Assembly (NCBI GenBank): GCA_025363655.1
Contig: JANYDK010000091.1
Span: 1 to 54,800 of the forward strand
DNA length: 54,800 nt
Origin: Deltaproteobacteria bacterium
Lineage (GTDB): Bacteria; Myxococcota_A; Polyangia; Polyangiales; JADJMO01
Reading direction: 5' to 3'
The position numbers were made by a program, and so were the translations under genes. Shown here piece by piece: positions 42,170 to 50,459 of the stretch. Under the pieces are notes generated by a model. It saw only the letters and a program-made list of their open reading frames with translations, was not told the DNA's origin and made no database searches. The stretch's first letter is position 1. Each line of letters starts with the position of its first letter.

Positions 42170-43624
42170 CTACCGCGTGCTGCGAGGCCTCTGCCACGCG
42201 TCGCGAGCCGAGCGGCCGGCCCACGTCCATGACGCAAGAAGCATCGAGACGCCTGCGAGCACCAGGTCGACTGGCCAGCCGCGAATTCCAAACGCGGCGG
42301 GTAGTGCAGGGGCACGCGCGGGGACGACTACCAGGACGATGAGCGTGGAAGTGATGGCGACAAGGCTCGCGACGATCGCGCGCAGCCGCGTGCGCAGCAG
42401 GCTCGCCATCGTACGCTGACCTCGTCGCAACGCCGCGCGTGCCATCACGGCGAGCGATAGCCACGACAACGTGGTTACTGCGACGAGCGCGCGGCTCCCC
42501 CACAAGTAGGGGTCGCGCCCGACGGGCTGCGCGGTTCGGCCGTCGACGATGGCGAGTGCGCCGCGACCGATATCACCGATGACTCCGGTGAATGCGTTCG
42601 TCATCACGCCGACGCCAAGACTATGCGCGGGATCGAGCACCATGAACATCGAGTGGGACGAGGCGCCGCTGTGCGAGATCAATACGCGCCCGTCGACGCT
42701 GGAGGTTCCCCAGCCCATCGCGTAGCGAGACGCCCCGTCGACGGTTCCGCCATAATGCGCCTCGTCGAGCGACGATTGTCGGAGGATGGATGGCCTCGAG
42801 ACGCCGAGGTGCGCGGTAAGCCAACGTCCGAGATCCGGAGCCGTGAGATAGACCTCCGCGGCGGGCGCGAGGAAGGCGCCGGCGCTGAGCGACTGTTCGA
42901 CGAGTCGACCGAACTCGGGTCCATAGCCGCGCGCCACACCTAGCGCCTCGGCGCGCGATCGCTCTGCGCTCGAACCGGTCATCGCCAACGGCTCGAAGAT
43001 CTCTCGAGAGAGGTAATGCTCCCAGCGCTCACCGGAGACCCTCTCGACGATGAGTCCGAGCGTCGCGTAGTTCATGTTCGAGTAAACGAAGCTCGCTCCA
43101 GGGCTATTGCGCAAGCGTATCGCAGCGAGCGCACGCACGCCGTTTTCCAGGGAGTCGCGAATGGAAGGATTCTGCCATACCACCGCGTGCGCGTTCTCCG
43201 GGAGACCACTGGTGTGGTTGAGCAGATGGCGGATTGTGATTTTCCGCGACGCAGGCTCATCGAGCACGCGAAACCAGGGCAAATAGCGCTGGACCGGAGC
43301 GTCCAGCTCGAGAAGGCCGCGATCGCGCAATTGTAGAATCGCAACCGCGGTGAACGACTTGGCTATGGATGCGGAGACGAAGGGCGTGTCGAGCTGAACG
43401 GCTCTTCCCGTCAGACGATCGGCGACGCCATACGTGCGCACCAAGACGACTCGATCCTCGTACGTCACTACCAGCGCGCCGCCTAGGAGCTCGTGCTCGG
43501 AGAGTTGTCGAGCGACCCACGCGTCGGCGCGCGCCAAGCTCTCCCGACTCGGCGCCTCTGCGAGCGCTTTGCCCGCGCATGTCAGGGAGCTCGCGACAAG
43601 TAGTGGTGCGATCCAGCGAATCAT
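42170..43624 (-). CDS. Serine hydrolase of the beta-lactamase/PBP fold, membrane-anchored
   Basis: A 484-residue protein. Signal peptide with SLTCAGKALA, then a beta-lactamase (class C)-like domain: SxxK at Ser86-Lys89 (SASIAKSF), Y-x-N at Tyr181-Asn183 (VYSNMNY), and H-x-G at His318-Gly320 (LISHSGAS). Three helices at the C-terminus (about 375-465) anchor it in the membrane, as in many serine hydrolases of the CubicO/EstB group. The in-frame Met 21 codons upstream would only add a basic leader. Peptidoglycan or ester substrates are possible; true beta-lactamase action is unlikely from the group. Confidence 0.9.
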   Translation of the reverse strand: MIRWIAPLLVASSLTCAGKALAEAPSRESLARADAWVARQLSEHELLGGALVVTYEDRVVLVRTYGVADRLTGRAVQLDTPFVSASIAKSFTAVAILQLRDRGLLELDAPVQRYLPWFRVLDEPASRKITIRHLLNHTSGLPENAHAVVWQNPSIRDSLENGVRALAAIRLRNSPGASFVYSNMNYATLGLIVERVSGERWEHYLSREIFEPLAMTGSSAERSRAEALGVARGYGPEFGRLVEQSLSAGAFLAPAAEVYLTAPDLGRWLTAHLGVSRPSILRQSSLDEAHYGGTVDGASRYAMGWGTSSVDGRVLISHSGASSHSMFMVLDPAHSLGVGVMTNAFTGVIGDIGRGALAIVDGRTAQPVGRDPYLWGSRALVAVTTLSWLSLAVMARAALRRGQRTMASLLRTRLRAIVASLVAITSTLIVLVVVPARAPALPAAFGIRGWPVDLVLAGVSMLLASWTWAGRSARDAWQRPRSTR

Positions 43625-44219
43625 GCGAGCGAGTGTTCGAGCGGCGAAGCCATTGGGTCGAGCGTACGGTGCGCGTCTTTCAACCATGCCAATTGGTTCA
43701 TCGCGAACCGACCAGAAATTCGCGATCGCGACGCAGCTCGTCGCTTTCCTTGCCGAGGGACAATCTTTGCGCCGTCCGACCGATTCGTGCGGGCATGCTG
43801 ATCCTCGCCGACGGGCTCGACTTCACGTGGACGCCGGGCAGGCACGCTCGACGACTGTCTGCACAAGACGGCTGCACCTGCGGCGATTTGGAGCTCACTC
43901 GACGGCCTGGGCTCGGTCGGCAACGCGACGGATTCCATCTCTCGGCCGGCGCGTGGACGTCGAGCTCCCTTTGGCACTCCCGCGATCGACGGTGACGACG
44001 AAGGCGTGCATGGCATCGAGGCGGTCCATTCGAGCTTTGCGGGATACGAGAGATGGATTGCAGTGGATAGCCATTCACGCAGCGGCCGCGCCGTGCACGT
44101 AGGTGCAATATTGCCCCCTGTGGCAGAAATGCGCGAGCCACTCCGAACCTCTACGCACGGAGCCGATCGTTCGTCGCGAGCGTGGACATTCCCACGCGCA
44201 CGGGCGAAAACCGAGGACC
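43625..44219. other. Gap upstream of RCK/CPA2 operon
   Basis: About 600 bp. Several overlapping frames are open on both strands, but none shows a recognisable motif or start signal. It includes GCAATATTGC (44104-44113), a perfect 10-bp palindrome within an AT-rich patch about 110 bp ahead of the antiporter operon, a possible operator. Confidence 0.35.
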
Positions 44220-45665
44220 ATGCTCGATCGAATCGTCGTCGTCGGGGCAGGGCGGACTGGAGAGTCGCTGCTGACGCGACTCTCGACGGTCGCGCCGCTC
44301 GTGGTGGTCGACACGTCGGCCGACGCGCTCGCGGCAGTGGTGGACGAAGCTGCCGCCCTACTCGCTGCGCGCCCGGCGGAGGGGAGCGAGCCGCACGACG
44401 CCGCGGCGCCAGCGCCCTTTCCAGTGACGAAGAACCACAACGACGGGACCTCGCGACTCGTGCTCGAAGATCTGCGCGGACCGCGGGGAGAACGCGCGGC
44501 CCTCGTGGCAGCGACCGGCGACGATCGCACCAATCTCGAGGTGTGCCGGCTCGGCGCCGAGCTCGACTACGGCCCGGTGGTCGCCATCGCCATCGATCCG
44601 CACGCCGCCAAGCAGTACGAGGTGCTCGGCGCTCGGACCATCGTGCGCGCGACGCTCCTCGGCGACGTCGTCGAGCGCGCGCTTCGTTACGACGGCGTCG
44701 CGGTGGCCTCCAGCGTCGGGCTCGGCAAGGGAGACATCCTCGAGGTGCGCGTGCTGCCCTCTTCGCCCTACGCGGGGACCCCTCTGTCGCAGCTTCGCGC
44801 CGACGGCTGGCGCGTGGCGGCGATCTACCGTCGCGGTGCTTTGGTGATCCCGACCGGCGGCACCACCATCGCCACCGACGATCGCGTGCTCTTGGTCGGC
44901 GACCCGGAAATCTTGCCTCGCGTCGCCGAAGACTTGCGCGCGGGAGTGCCTGATTTTCCGCTCCGATTCGGTCCCAATCTCGTCACCTTCCACCCGGGCG
45001 CCGTCGAGCCGCACGTCGAGTCGGACGCCATCGCGCTGGCGGCGAAGACTGCGCATCGCGGCGTCGCGCAGGTGAAAAACGAACCGAACGAGACGTTCGC
45101 CGCGCAGCTCGATCGACTGCACGCGACGCGTCCAGGGGTCATCGTCGCTGGTCGACTCGGTCGTGGGCTCGGCGCGCGTCTGCTCGGGCGAAGCGGCGCC
45201 GACGGCGAGCTCTGCGATCGGCTCCGCGTGCCGATATGGTTCGCCGGTGGAGAGCCGACCAAGCGACGCGTCGTCCACGTGGTCGCCGATGGCCTCGCGC
45301 CTCTGCGCCTCGCCGATGTCTCGATCGACCTCGCGCGCATGCTCGGCGCGACCTTCACGGTGATGATCGTCGAACCGCCGAAATTCTTCGGCGGCGCCGA
45401 GTCGCCTCTCGCGCAGACGGCCGCCGGCGTGGTCAAGCGCGCCGAGCTGCATCGGCTCGCGGCGGAGGAGATTCAGGCGCGTGGCAACCCGATCGCCGAG
45501 GTCGTCTCGCGCGCTCTTCCCGACGACCTGCTCGTGGTCGCACGTTTTGCCGGCTCGCGCGACTCCTTCTCGTCGCCCGATGTCGCGCTCCGGCTCGCGC
45601 GCAAGGCGCCGTGCGCGACGCTCGTCCTCACTGGCGAGGCGAGTGACAAGGTTTCGGCGACGTGA
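44220..45665 (+). CDS. RCK (TrkA-N/TrkA-C) regulatory protein with C-terminal Usp-like part
   Basis: A 481-residue cytoplasmic protein. Residues about 3-150 form a Rossmann-type TrkA-N/RCK domain (VVVGAGRTGES; ATGDDRTNLEVCRLGAEL), residues about 165-240 a TrkA-C domain (ILEVRVLPSSPYAGTPLSQLRADGWRVAAI), and residues about 250-480 contain a UspA-like segment (RVVHVVADG, TFTVMIVEPP). Such proteins gate K+ or cation transporters by NAD(H) or nucleotide binding. Its TGA overlaps the GTG of the antiporter gene, so it is almost certainly the regulatory subunit of that transporter. Confidence 0.85.
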   Translation: MLDRIVVVGAGRTGESLLTRLSTVAPLVVVDTSADALAAVVDEAAALLAARPAEGSEPHDAAAPAPFPVTKNHNDGTSRLVLEDLRGPRGERAALVAATGDDRTNLEVCRLGAELDYGPVVAIAIDPHAAKQYEVLGARTIVRATLLGDVVERALRYDGVAVASSVGLGKGDILEVRVLPSSPYAGTPLSQLRADGWRVAAIYRRGALVIPTGGTTIATDDRVLLVGDPEILPRVAEDLRAGVPDFPLRFGPNLVTFHPGAVEPHVESDAIALAAKTAHRGVAQVKNEPNETFAAQLDRLHATRPGVIVAGRLGRGLGARLLGRSGADGELCDRLRVPIWFAGGEPTKRRVVHVVADGLAPLRLADVSIDLARMLGATFTVMIVEPPKFFGGAESPLAQTAAGVVKRAELHRLAAEEIQARGNPIAEVVSRALPDDLLVVARFAGSRDSFSSPDVALRLARKAPCATLVLTGEASDKVSAT

Positions 45666-46873
45666 TCGAGCTCCTCGTCCTCGTGGCGGTCTCGGTGCTC
45701 GCGCCCCTCCTCGCGGCGCGGCTCCGCATTCCCGGTGCAGTAGGGATGATCCTCGCCGGCGTGGCCGTCGGACCTCTCGCGCTCGGGCTCGTGCACGACG
45801 GCGGTAGCGCGGCGTTCACCGCCGAGCTCGGCTTTCTCATCCTCATGTTCATCGCCGGCCTCGAGATCGACTTCGAAGATCTCCGCATCGCCGGACTCCG
45901 TGCGCTCGTCTCGCCGCTCCTCACGGCCCTCGGCGCGATCGCTGGCGCCGTCGGCGCTGGCCTCGTACTCCACCTCTCGGTCGCGCAGACGCTGGTGGTG
46001 AGCGCGACCAGCCTCGGCATGCCCATCGCCGTGATGCAGGAGAGCGGGACGTTGAAGACGCCGCTCGGCAAGCACGTCCTGCTCACCGCCTCGATCGGCG
46101 AGTTCCTCTCCATCCTCGCGATCACCGGCTGGCAGATCTCCTCTCGCGTCGGTCCGGGGCTCGCGCTCGTACGCGAGGTGGCGCAGGTCCTGGTCGCCTT
46201 CTTCCTCGCCGGAATGGCGATCCGCTGGGCGCGCGCGCTCGTCTGGTGGTACCCGCGCTTCTTCCAGCGCGCCGCCGACGATCACGCGTCGGCGGAGATC
46301 GGCGTACGCACCGGGCTCCTCATCATGTTCGCGTTCGTCGTCTTCATGAAGCTCTTCGGGGTCGAGGCGATCCTCGGCGCCTTCATCGCCGGTGCGCTGG
46401 TCGGCTTCGTCTTGCGCGACAAGGTAGCGCTCGAGCACAAGGTCGCGGCGCTCGGCCACGGCCTCTTCATCCCGGTGTTCTTCACCATGGTGGGGATTCG
46501 CTTCGACCCGCGCGCGCTCGACGGCGCGGCGATACGCACGGCAGCCATGCTCATCGGCATCACTTTCGCGGTGAAGCTCGTGCCGACGCTCCTCTTCGCG
46601 CCGCGTGCGCTGTCCTTCCGCAAGCGGCTCGCGGCCGGGGCGCTCTTGTCCGCGCCGCTCACCTTGGTCGTCGCCATCGGCACGGTCGGGCACGAAATCG
46701 GCGTTGTCGATACGCGTTCCCTCGCGTCGTTCGTGCTCGTGGCGCTGGTGCTCTCGGTGGTCTTTCCGGCGGTCTATCGAGTGCTCGCGCGCGATCCCTC
46801 CGCCCGAGGCCAGGCGCCGAACGGGGGCGAGCTCGCCAGCGCGAAGGGCACGGCCAGGGCATCGAGCCACTGA
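45662..46873 (+). CDS. CPA2-family cation/proton antiporter
   Basis: A 403-residue integral membrane protein with about 11-12 helices; GTG start overlapping the RCK gene. The CPA2 type is shown by RLRIPGAVGMILAGVAVGP in helix 2, FLILMFIAGLEIDFEDL, and ILGAFIAGALVGFV. The second half has FTMVGIRFDP and a final helix. Together with the RCK protein it likely forms a K+/H+ or Na+/H+ efflux system of KefB/Nha type, used in osmotic or pH homeostasis. No C-terminal RCK tail, which fits the separate subunit upstream. Confidence 0.92.
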   Translation: MIELLVLVAVSVLAPLLAARLRIPGAVGMILAGVAVGPLALGLVHDGGSAAFTAELGFLILMFIAGLEIDFEDLRIAGLRALVSPLLTALGAIAGAVGAGLVLHLSVAQTLVVSATSLGMPIAVMQESGTLKTPLGKHVLLTASIGEFLSILAITGWQISSRVGPGLALVREVAQVLVAFFLAGMAIRWARALVWWYPRFFQRAADDHASAEIGVRTGLLIMFAFVVFMKLFGVEAILGAFIAGALVGFVLRDKVALEHKVAALGHGLFIPVFFTMVGIRFDPRALDGAAIRTAAMLIGITFAVKLVPTLLFAPRALSFRKRLAAGALLSAPLTLVVAIGTVGHEIGVVDTRSLASFVLVALVLSVVFPAVYRVLARDPSARGQAPNGGELASAKGTARASSH

Positions 46874-46876
46874 GGC

Positions 46877-47314
46877 TCACGAGCGGGGCGAGCGGTCGAG
46901 GTGCCGGGCGAAGCCGTCGAGAATGCGCCCGAAAATGAGACTGATTCCGCGCTTCAGGGCCCAGCCGGTGAGGGGGATTCGCGAGCGGAACGAGACTCGC
47001 CAGGTGACACGGGTGCCTCGCCCCTCGGACGCGAACAGGACTTCACCTCGATGGTCTGCCAGCGGGAAACCGCCCGCCGAGATTCGATATCGCATCGAGT
47101 GTGGCGGCTCGAACGCAGTCACCTCCTCGCGCAAACCGCCCGCTCGTGCGAAAGCGCGCACGCACCCCACGCCGTTCCGCTCGGGGCTCCCTTCGCGCGT
47201 CAGGCGCACCGGCCCGAGCCCGGCCCAATCGCTCCAGCCGACGTGATCGGTGTAATGTCGGAAGACCTCCTCGATCGGATGGTCGATCAAGCGCTCGACC
47301 TCAGCGTGGTTCAC
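46877..47314 (-). CDS. SRPBCC-family (polyketide cyclase-like) protein
   Basis: A 145-residue START/Bet v1-like protein: EVERLIDHPIEEVFRHYTDHVGWSDWAGLGPVRL in the first strand and helix, then GCVRAFARAGGLREEVTAF, MRYRISAGGFPLADHRGEV and TRVTWRVSF. It binds hydrophobic ligands in a cavity in this family. GTG start, since no other start lies upstream within a plausible distance. Convergent with the antiporter gene, 3 bp between stops. Confidence 0.83.
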   Translation of the reverse strand: MNHAEVERLIDHPIEEVFRHYTDHVGWSDWAGLGPVRLTREGSPERNGVGCVRAFARAGGLREEVTAFEPPHSMRYRISAGGFPLADHRGEVLFASEGRGTRVTWRVSFRSRIPLTGWALKRGISLIFGRILDGFARHLDRSPRS

Positions 47315-47501
47315 GAGGCTTCTTCGGTGGTGAGGGTCATTGGGGGAGGAGAGTAGCAGCTGGTTGGCGGCGATCGCGACGATGCCTGTGCGGGCGGTCG
47401 TGTCGACATACCGAGCGGCTTTCTCGTCTTGGTGCTGGTCGCGATGGCTTCGTCGTCCGTTGGATCGAGCGCATGCAGAAGCCCGAGAGTACGATCGCGC
47501 G

Positions 47502-48113
47502 ATGCGCGCACGCGGCATGGCACTGGTCCTCGGGCTTCTCGCCGCCGTCGCCTGTTCGACGTCGCAGAAGGCTCCCAGCCCGGCGCGAATCGAGACTCTC
47601 GCCGCGGAGACCAAGCCGGTCGCGCAGGAGGGCGACGAGCTCTTGGGCACGAAGGCGCACGAGTGGTCGGTCGATCACTGGATGAGCTCGCCTCCGCTGC
47701 GGCTCGCCGATCTGCGCGGCCGGGTGGTCTTGGTCCGCTGGTTCATGTCCACCGAGTGCCCGTTGTGCTCGGCGACGGCCCCCAGCCTGCGGGCGTTCGA
47801 CGAGGAATTCCGCGATCGCGGATTGAGCGTGATTGGCCTGTATCACCACAAGGACGACGCCCCGCTCGAGCCGGCAAAGGTCGAAACCTACGTACGCAAG
47901 TATGGATACGAATTCCCCGTGGCCATCGACACCGATTGGCGCACGCTGAAGGATTGGTGGCTCGATGGGCACTCGCGCACGTTCACGAGCGTGAGCTTTC
48001 TCATCGACAAGCAGGGGACGATTCGCTTCATCCATCCCGGGGGCAAGTACGAGCCGGGGGGCGTGGACGAGCGTCGGATGCGTGCAAAGCTTGAGCTTCT
48101 GCTTTCGGAGTGA
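47502..48113 (+). CDS. Redoxin-family lipoprotein (TlpA/AhpC-like)
   Basis: A 203-residue lipoprotein (leader ends AVAC, Cys about 20). The thioredoxin-like fold has RVVLVRWFMSTECPLCSATAPSL: an active-site C-x2-C (CPLC) in the TlpA/peroxiredoxin position. Later parts, IGLYHHKDDAPL, FPVAIDTDW, RTFTSVSFLIDKQGTIRFIHPGG, match this family. It reduces disulfides or peroxides outside the cytoplasm. The 54-codon upstream extension is low-quality frame, so the ATG before the signal peptide was chosen. Confidence 0.86.
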   Translation: MRARGMALVLGLLAAVACSTSQKAPSPARIETLAAETKPVAQEGDELLGTKAHEWSVDHWMSSPPLRLADLRGRVVLVRWFMSTECPLCSATAPSLRAFDEEFRDRGLSVIGLYHHKDDAPLEPAKVETYVRKYGYEFPVAIDTDWRTLKDWWLDGHSRTFTSVSFLIDKQGTIRFIHPGGKYEPGGVDERRMRAKLELLLSE

Positions 48114-48153
48114 CGCGCAAAACGACACTCCCCGTGACGCTCGAAATGTCTCC

Positions 48154-48924
48154 TCAGCGGCCGAGGGTCTCGACGAGCAGGCGGGCCGTCTCTTCGCCGG
48201 AGAAGTTCTGCTGTCCCGTGATGAGGTTCCCGTCACGAACGGCGTAGCCGCGCCAGAGGCCAGCTTGGATGTAGTTGGCGCCGATCTTCTTCAGCTCGTC
48301 CTCGATGCGCCAAGGCATGAGGTGCTTGCCTTCCGGGAGCGCCTTCATCTGCCAAACGGCGTTGTCCGCAAAGTCCTCCTCGACGTTCGCGAAGCCGGTG
48401 ACCGTCTTGCCCTTGGCGAGGTGCTCACCATTCGAGAGCTTCGCGTAGCGAAGAATCGCCACGCCGTGGCAAAGCGCGACCGCGATCTTTCCTGCTTCGT
48501 AGAACTTCGCGAACTTCTCGTGCAGGGCGGTGGCCTTCTCGAACGTGAACATCGGCGCCTGGCCGCCAGCCACGAGGATGGCGTCGAACGCAGCGACGTC
48601 GATCTCACTGACGGGCTTGGTCTTCTCGACCCGCGCGGCGAGGCGGGGGGTCGCGATGAACCCCATGCTGATCAGATCGCTGGCGGAGTAGCCGCTCGGG
48701 TCGCGCGGATCGCTCATCCCGTCCGCCTCGCACTTGCCGCCATCGGGGCTGAAGATCTCCACCTCGTAGCCGGCTTCCTCGAGCACGTAGTACGGATGCG
48801 TCAGCTCGCTCCACCAAAAGCCGACCGGCCACTGGGTCGTCGTCGAGACGGCAGGGTTGGCGATGACGATCGCCACGCGCTTCTTCTTCTTGGGACTGAC
48901 GACGTTCGGGTCCTTGAGGCTCAT
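48154..48924 (-). CDS. DJ-1/PfpI superfamily protein (Hsp31/glyoxalase-III-like)
   Basis: A 256-residue protein. Nucleophile Cys in ALCHGVAIL, the G-x-x-x-P-G-like AGGQAPMFTF oxyanion loop, and AIVIANPAVST in strand 1 fit the class I glutamine amidotransferase-like fold. Long members of this group act as Hsp31-type chaperones or methylglyoxal glyoxalases. An ATG two codons upstream (48930) competes; GGAG seven bases before the ATG at 48924 decides. It is divergent from the reductase gene and shares the palindrome-rich intergenic region, so the same LysR regulator may act on both. Confidence 0.88.
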   Translation of the reverse strand: MSLKDPNVVSPKKKKRVAIVIANPAVSTTTQWPVGFWWSELTHPYYVLEEAGYEVEIFSPDGGKCEADGMSDPRDPSGYSASDLISMGFIATPRLAARVEKTKPVSEIDVAAFDAILVAGGQAPMFTFEKATALHEKFAKFYEAGKIAVALCHGVAILRYAKLSNGEHLAKGKTVTGFANVEEDFADNAVWQMKALPEGKHLMPWRIEDELKKIGANYIQAGLWRGYAVRDGNLITGQQNFSGEETARLLVETLGR

Positions 48925-49023
48925 GTGCATCTCCTGCTTGCGCGATACGCCGGTTCATTCCGACGCAGGACACAGTCGGCAGTCGGTCGGTGATCGTCAA
49001 CGCGTCGAAATGAAGGTTGAAGA

Positions 49024-49104
49024 TGCACGGCGTGCAACTCGAAGCCGGTCTCGAGCTTCGCCCGCGGTCACGGCCGTGACGGACCTCGAGTTGCACGGCG
49101 TGCA
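49024..49104. promoter_or_regulatory. LysR-type operator region with two T-N11-A palindromes
   Basis: Between divergent DJ-1 and reductase genes. Two copies of TGCACGGCGTGCA (49024-49036, 49092-49104), each a palindrome with the T-N11-A form of LysR-type boxes, sit inside a 19-bp near-perfect inverted repeat (arms 49024-49042 and 49086-49104, one mismatch). Between them lies GTCACGGCCGTGAC (49067-49080), a perfect 14-bp palindrome. A LysR gene is found 1.4 kb away on the same strand as the reductase gene. Confidence 0.68.
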
Positions 49105-49177
49105 CATCGAACATGCACGGGAGTGACTTCTCGCGAGTGCCTCGAACGCGCAGAATGGGTTTCGAGGAGCAACGATC

Positions 49178-50449
49178 ATGCGGATAGGAATCATCGGAGC
49201 TGGCCAGGTGGGCAAGACGCTGGGACTCGCCTGGGCGAATGCCGGGCACGAAATCGTCTACGGCGTGCGGGAGAGCGGACTTCCCGCTCCGCACGCTGGG
49301 GCGACCACCGACTCGGTGCGAGGTGCGGCCGTCGCGGGCGAGGTCGTCGTGCTCGCGACTCCCTGGGCGGTCGCCGCCGACGCTCTGCGTGCGGCCGGCG
49401 ATCTCGGAGGAAAGCCGCTGCTGGATGTGACCAACCCGATCGGTCCTGGGTTTGCTCTCACCCACGGTCATACGACGTCGGGCGCGGAAGTGGTGGCGCG
49501 CCTCGCGACCAACGCACGCGTCGTCAAGGCGTTCAACACGACGGGCCTCGAGAACATGGCGAACCCGCTTTTCGGGGAGCGGCGCGTGGTGATGCCGGTC
49601 GCGGGCGACGATTCTTCCGCGGTGGATGTGGCCGTGAGACTTGCCTCGGACATCGGCTTCGAAAGCGTCGGCCTAAAGGGCCTTTCGCGGGCGCGCGAGC
49701 TCGAGCCCCTGGGTCTATTGTGGATCAAGCTCGCGCTCCAGTGGGGAAATGGCCGCGACATCGGCTTCGGAATTTCGCGGCGCAGCGCGAGTTCGCCGAC
49801 ACCCGCGATCGCACCGAGCGCGCAGCCGCGCAGCATCGTCATCGTCGGCATAGGGAACATCGGTGAGGCGTTGGCGCGCGCCTGGCTTCGCGCCGGACAC
49901 GATGTCCGGGTAGCGGTGCGGGACGCCTCCTCGAAGGAAGTCGCAGGCCTCGTTGCTCTCGGCGCCAAGGCGGTGCCCGTGCCCGGTGCGGCCGACGGGG
50001 CCGATGTCGTCGTCTTCGCGATCCCGGCGGGTGCGGTCGTCGACGTCGCGAAATCGATGGGTTCCCTCGAAGGAAAGGTCGTCGTCGATTGCACCAACGC
50101 CATCGCCAAGGGGTTCACCTTGCAATACGGCCACACGACGTCGTCCTCGGAAGAGATTGCGCGCGCCCTCCCTGGCGCCAAGATGGTCCGCTCGTTCAAC
50201 CAACAGGGCGCCGAGGTCCTTCGAAATCCGTCATTCGGAGGCGTCGCGGCAACGAACTTCGTCGCGGCAGACGACGACGACGCGCGCCACTTGGTGCGCG
50301 ACCTTTCCGCCGACGTCGGCCTCGACTCCGTGGAGGCTGGCCCTCTGTCATCAGCGCGGGTTCTCGAGCCCATCACGCTCTTGTGGATCGCGATGGCACA
50401 AAAGATCGGCACGCGTGAATTCGGCTTGTCGCTGATGCGCCGAAGCTGA
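49178..50449 (+). CDS. Tandem-fused NADP/F420-type oxidoreductase
   Basis: A 423-residue protein made of two copies of the pfam03807-type NADP/F420 oxidoreductase fold. Copy 1 (about 1-205): GIIGAGQVGKTLG, LDVTNPIG, VVKAFNTTGLENM and LGLLWIKLA. Copy 2 (about 215-423): IVGIGNIGEALA, VDCTNAIAKG, MVRSFNQQGAEVL and ITLLWIAMA. Each has its own GxGxxG fingerprint. The usual family size is about 210 residues per chain, so this is a gene fusion of two paralogues. It is next to a DJ-1 protein and followed within 10 bp by a LysR gene, suggesting a redox or detoxification operon. Confidence 0.88.
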   Translation: MRIGIIGAGQVGKTLGLAWANAGHEIVYGVRESGLPAPHAGATTDSVRGAAVAGEVVVLATPWAVAADALRAAGDLGGKPLLDVTNPIGPGFALTHGHTTSGAEVVARLATNARVVKAFNTTGLENMANPLFGERRVVMPVAGDDSSAVDVAVRLASDIGFESVGLKGLSRARELEPLGLLWIKLALQWGNGRDIGFGISRRSASSPTPAIAPSAQPRSIVIVGIGNIGEALARAWLRAGHDVRVAVRDASSKEVAGLVALGAKAVPVPGAADGADVVVFAIPAGAVVDVAKSMGSLEGKVVVDCTNAIAKGFTLQYGHTTSSSEEIARALPGAKMVRSFNQQGAEVLRNPSFGGVAATNFVAADDDDARHLVRDLSADVGLDSVEAGPLSSARVLEPITLLWIAMAQKIGTREFGLSLMRRS

Positions 50450-50459
50450 GGAGCTGCAT

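Noticed and set aside
43698-44141. Several frames of 130-220 codons in the region before the antiporter operon
   Set aside because: Arg/Ser-rich on both strands with overlapping frames and no starts, signals or motifs; consistent with non-coding GC-rich DNA.
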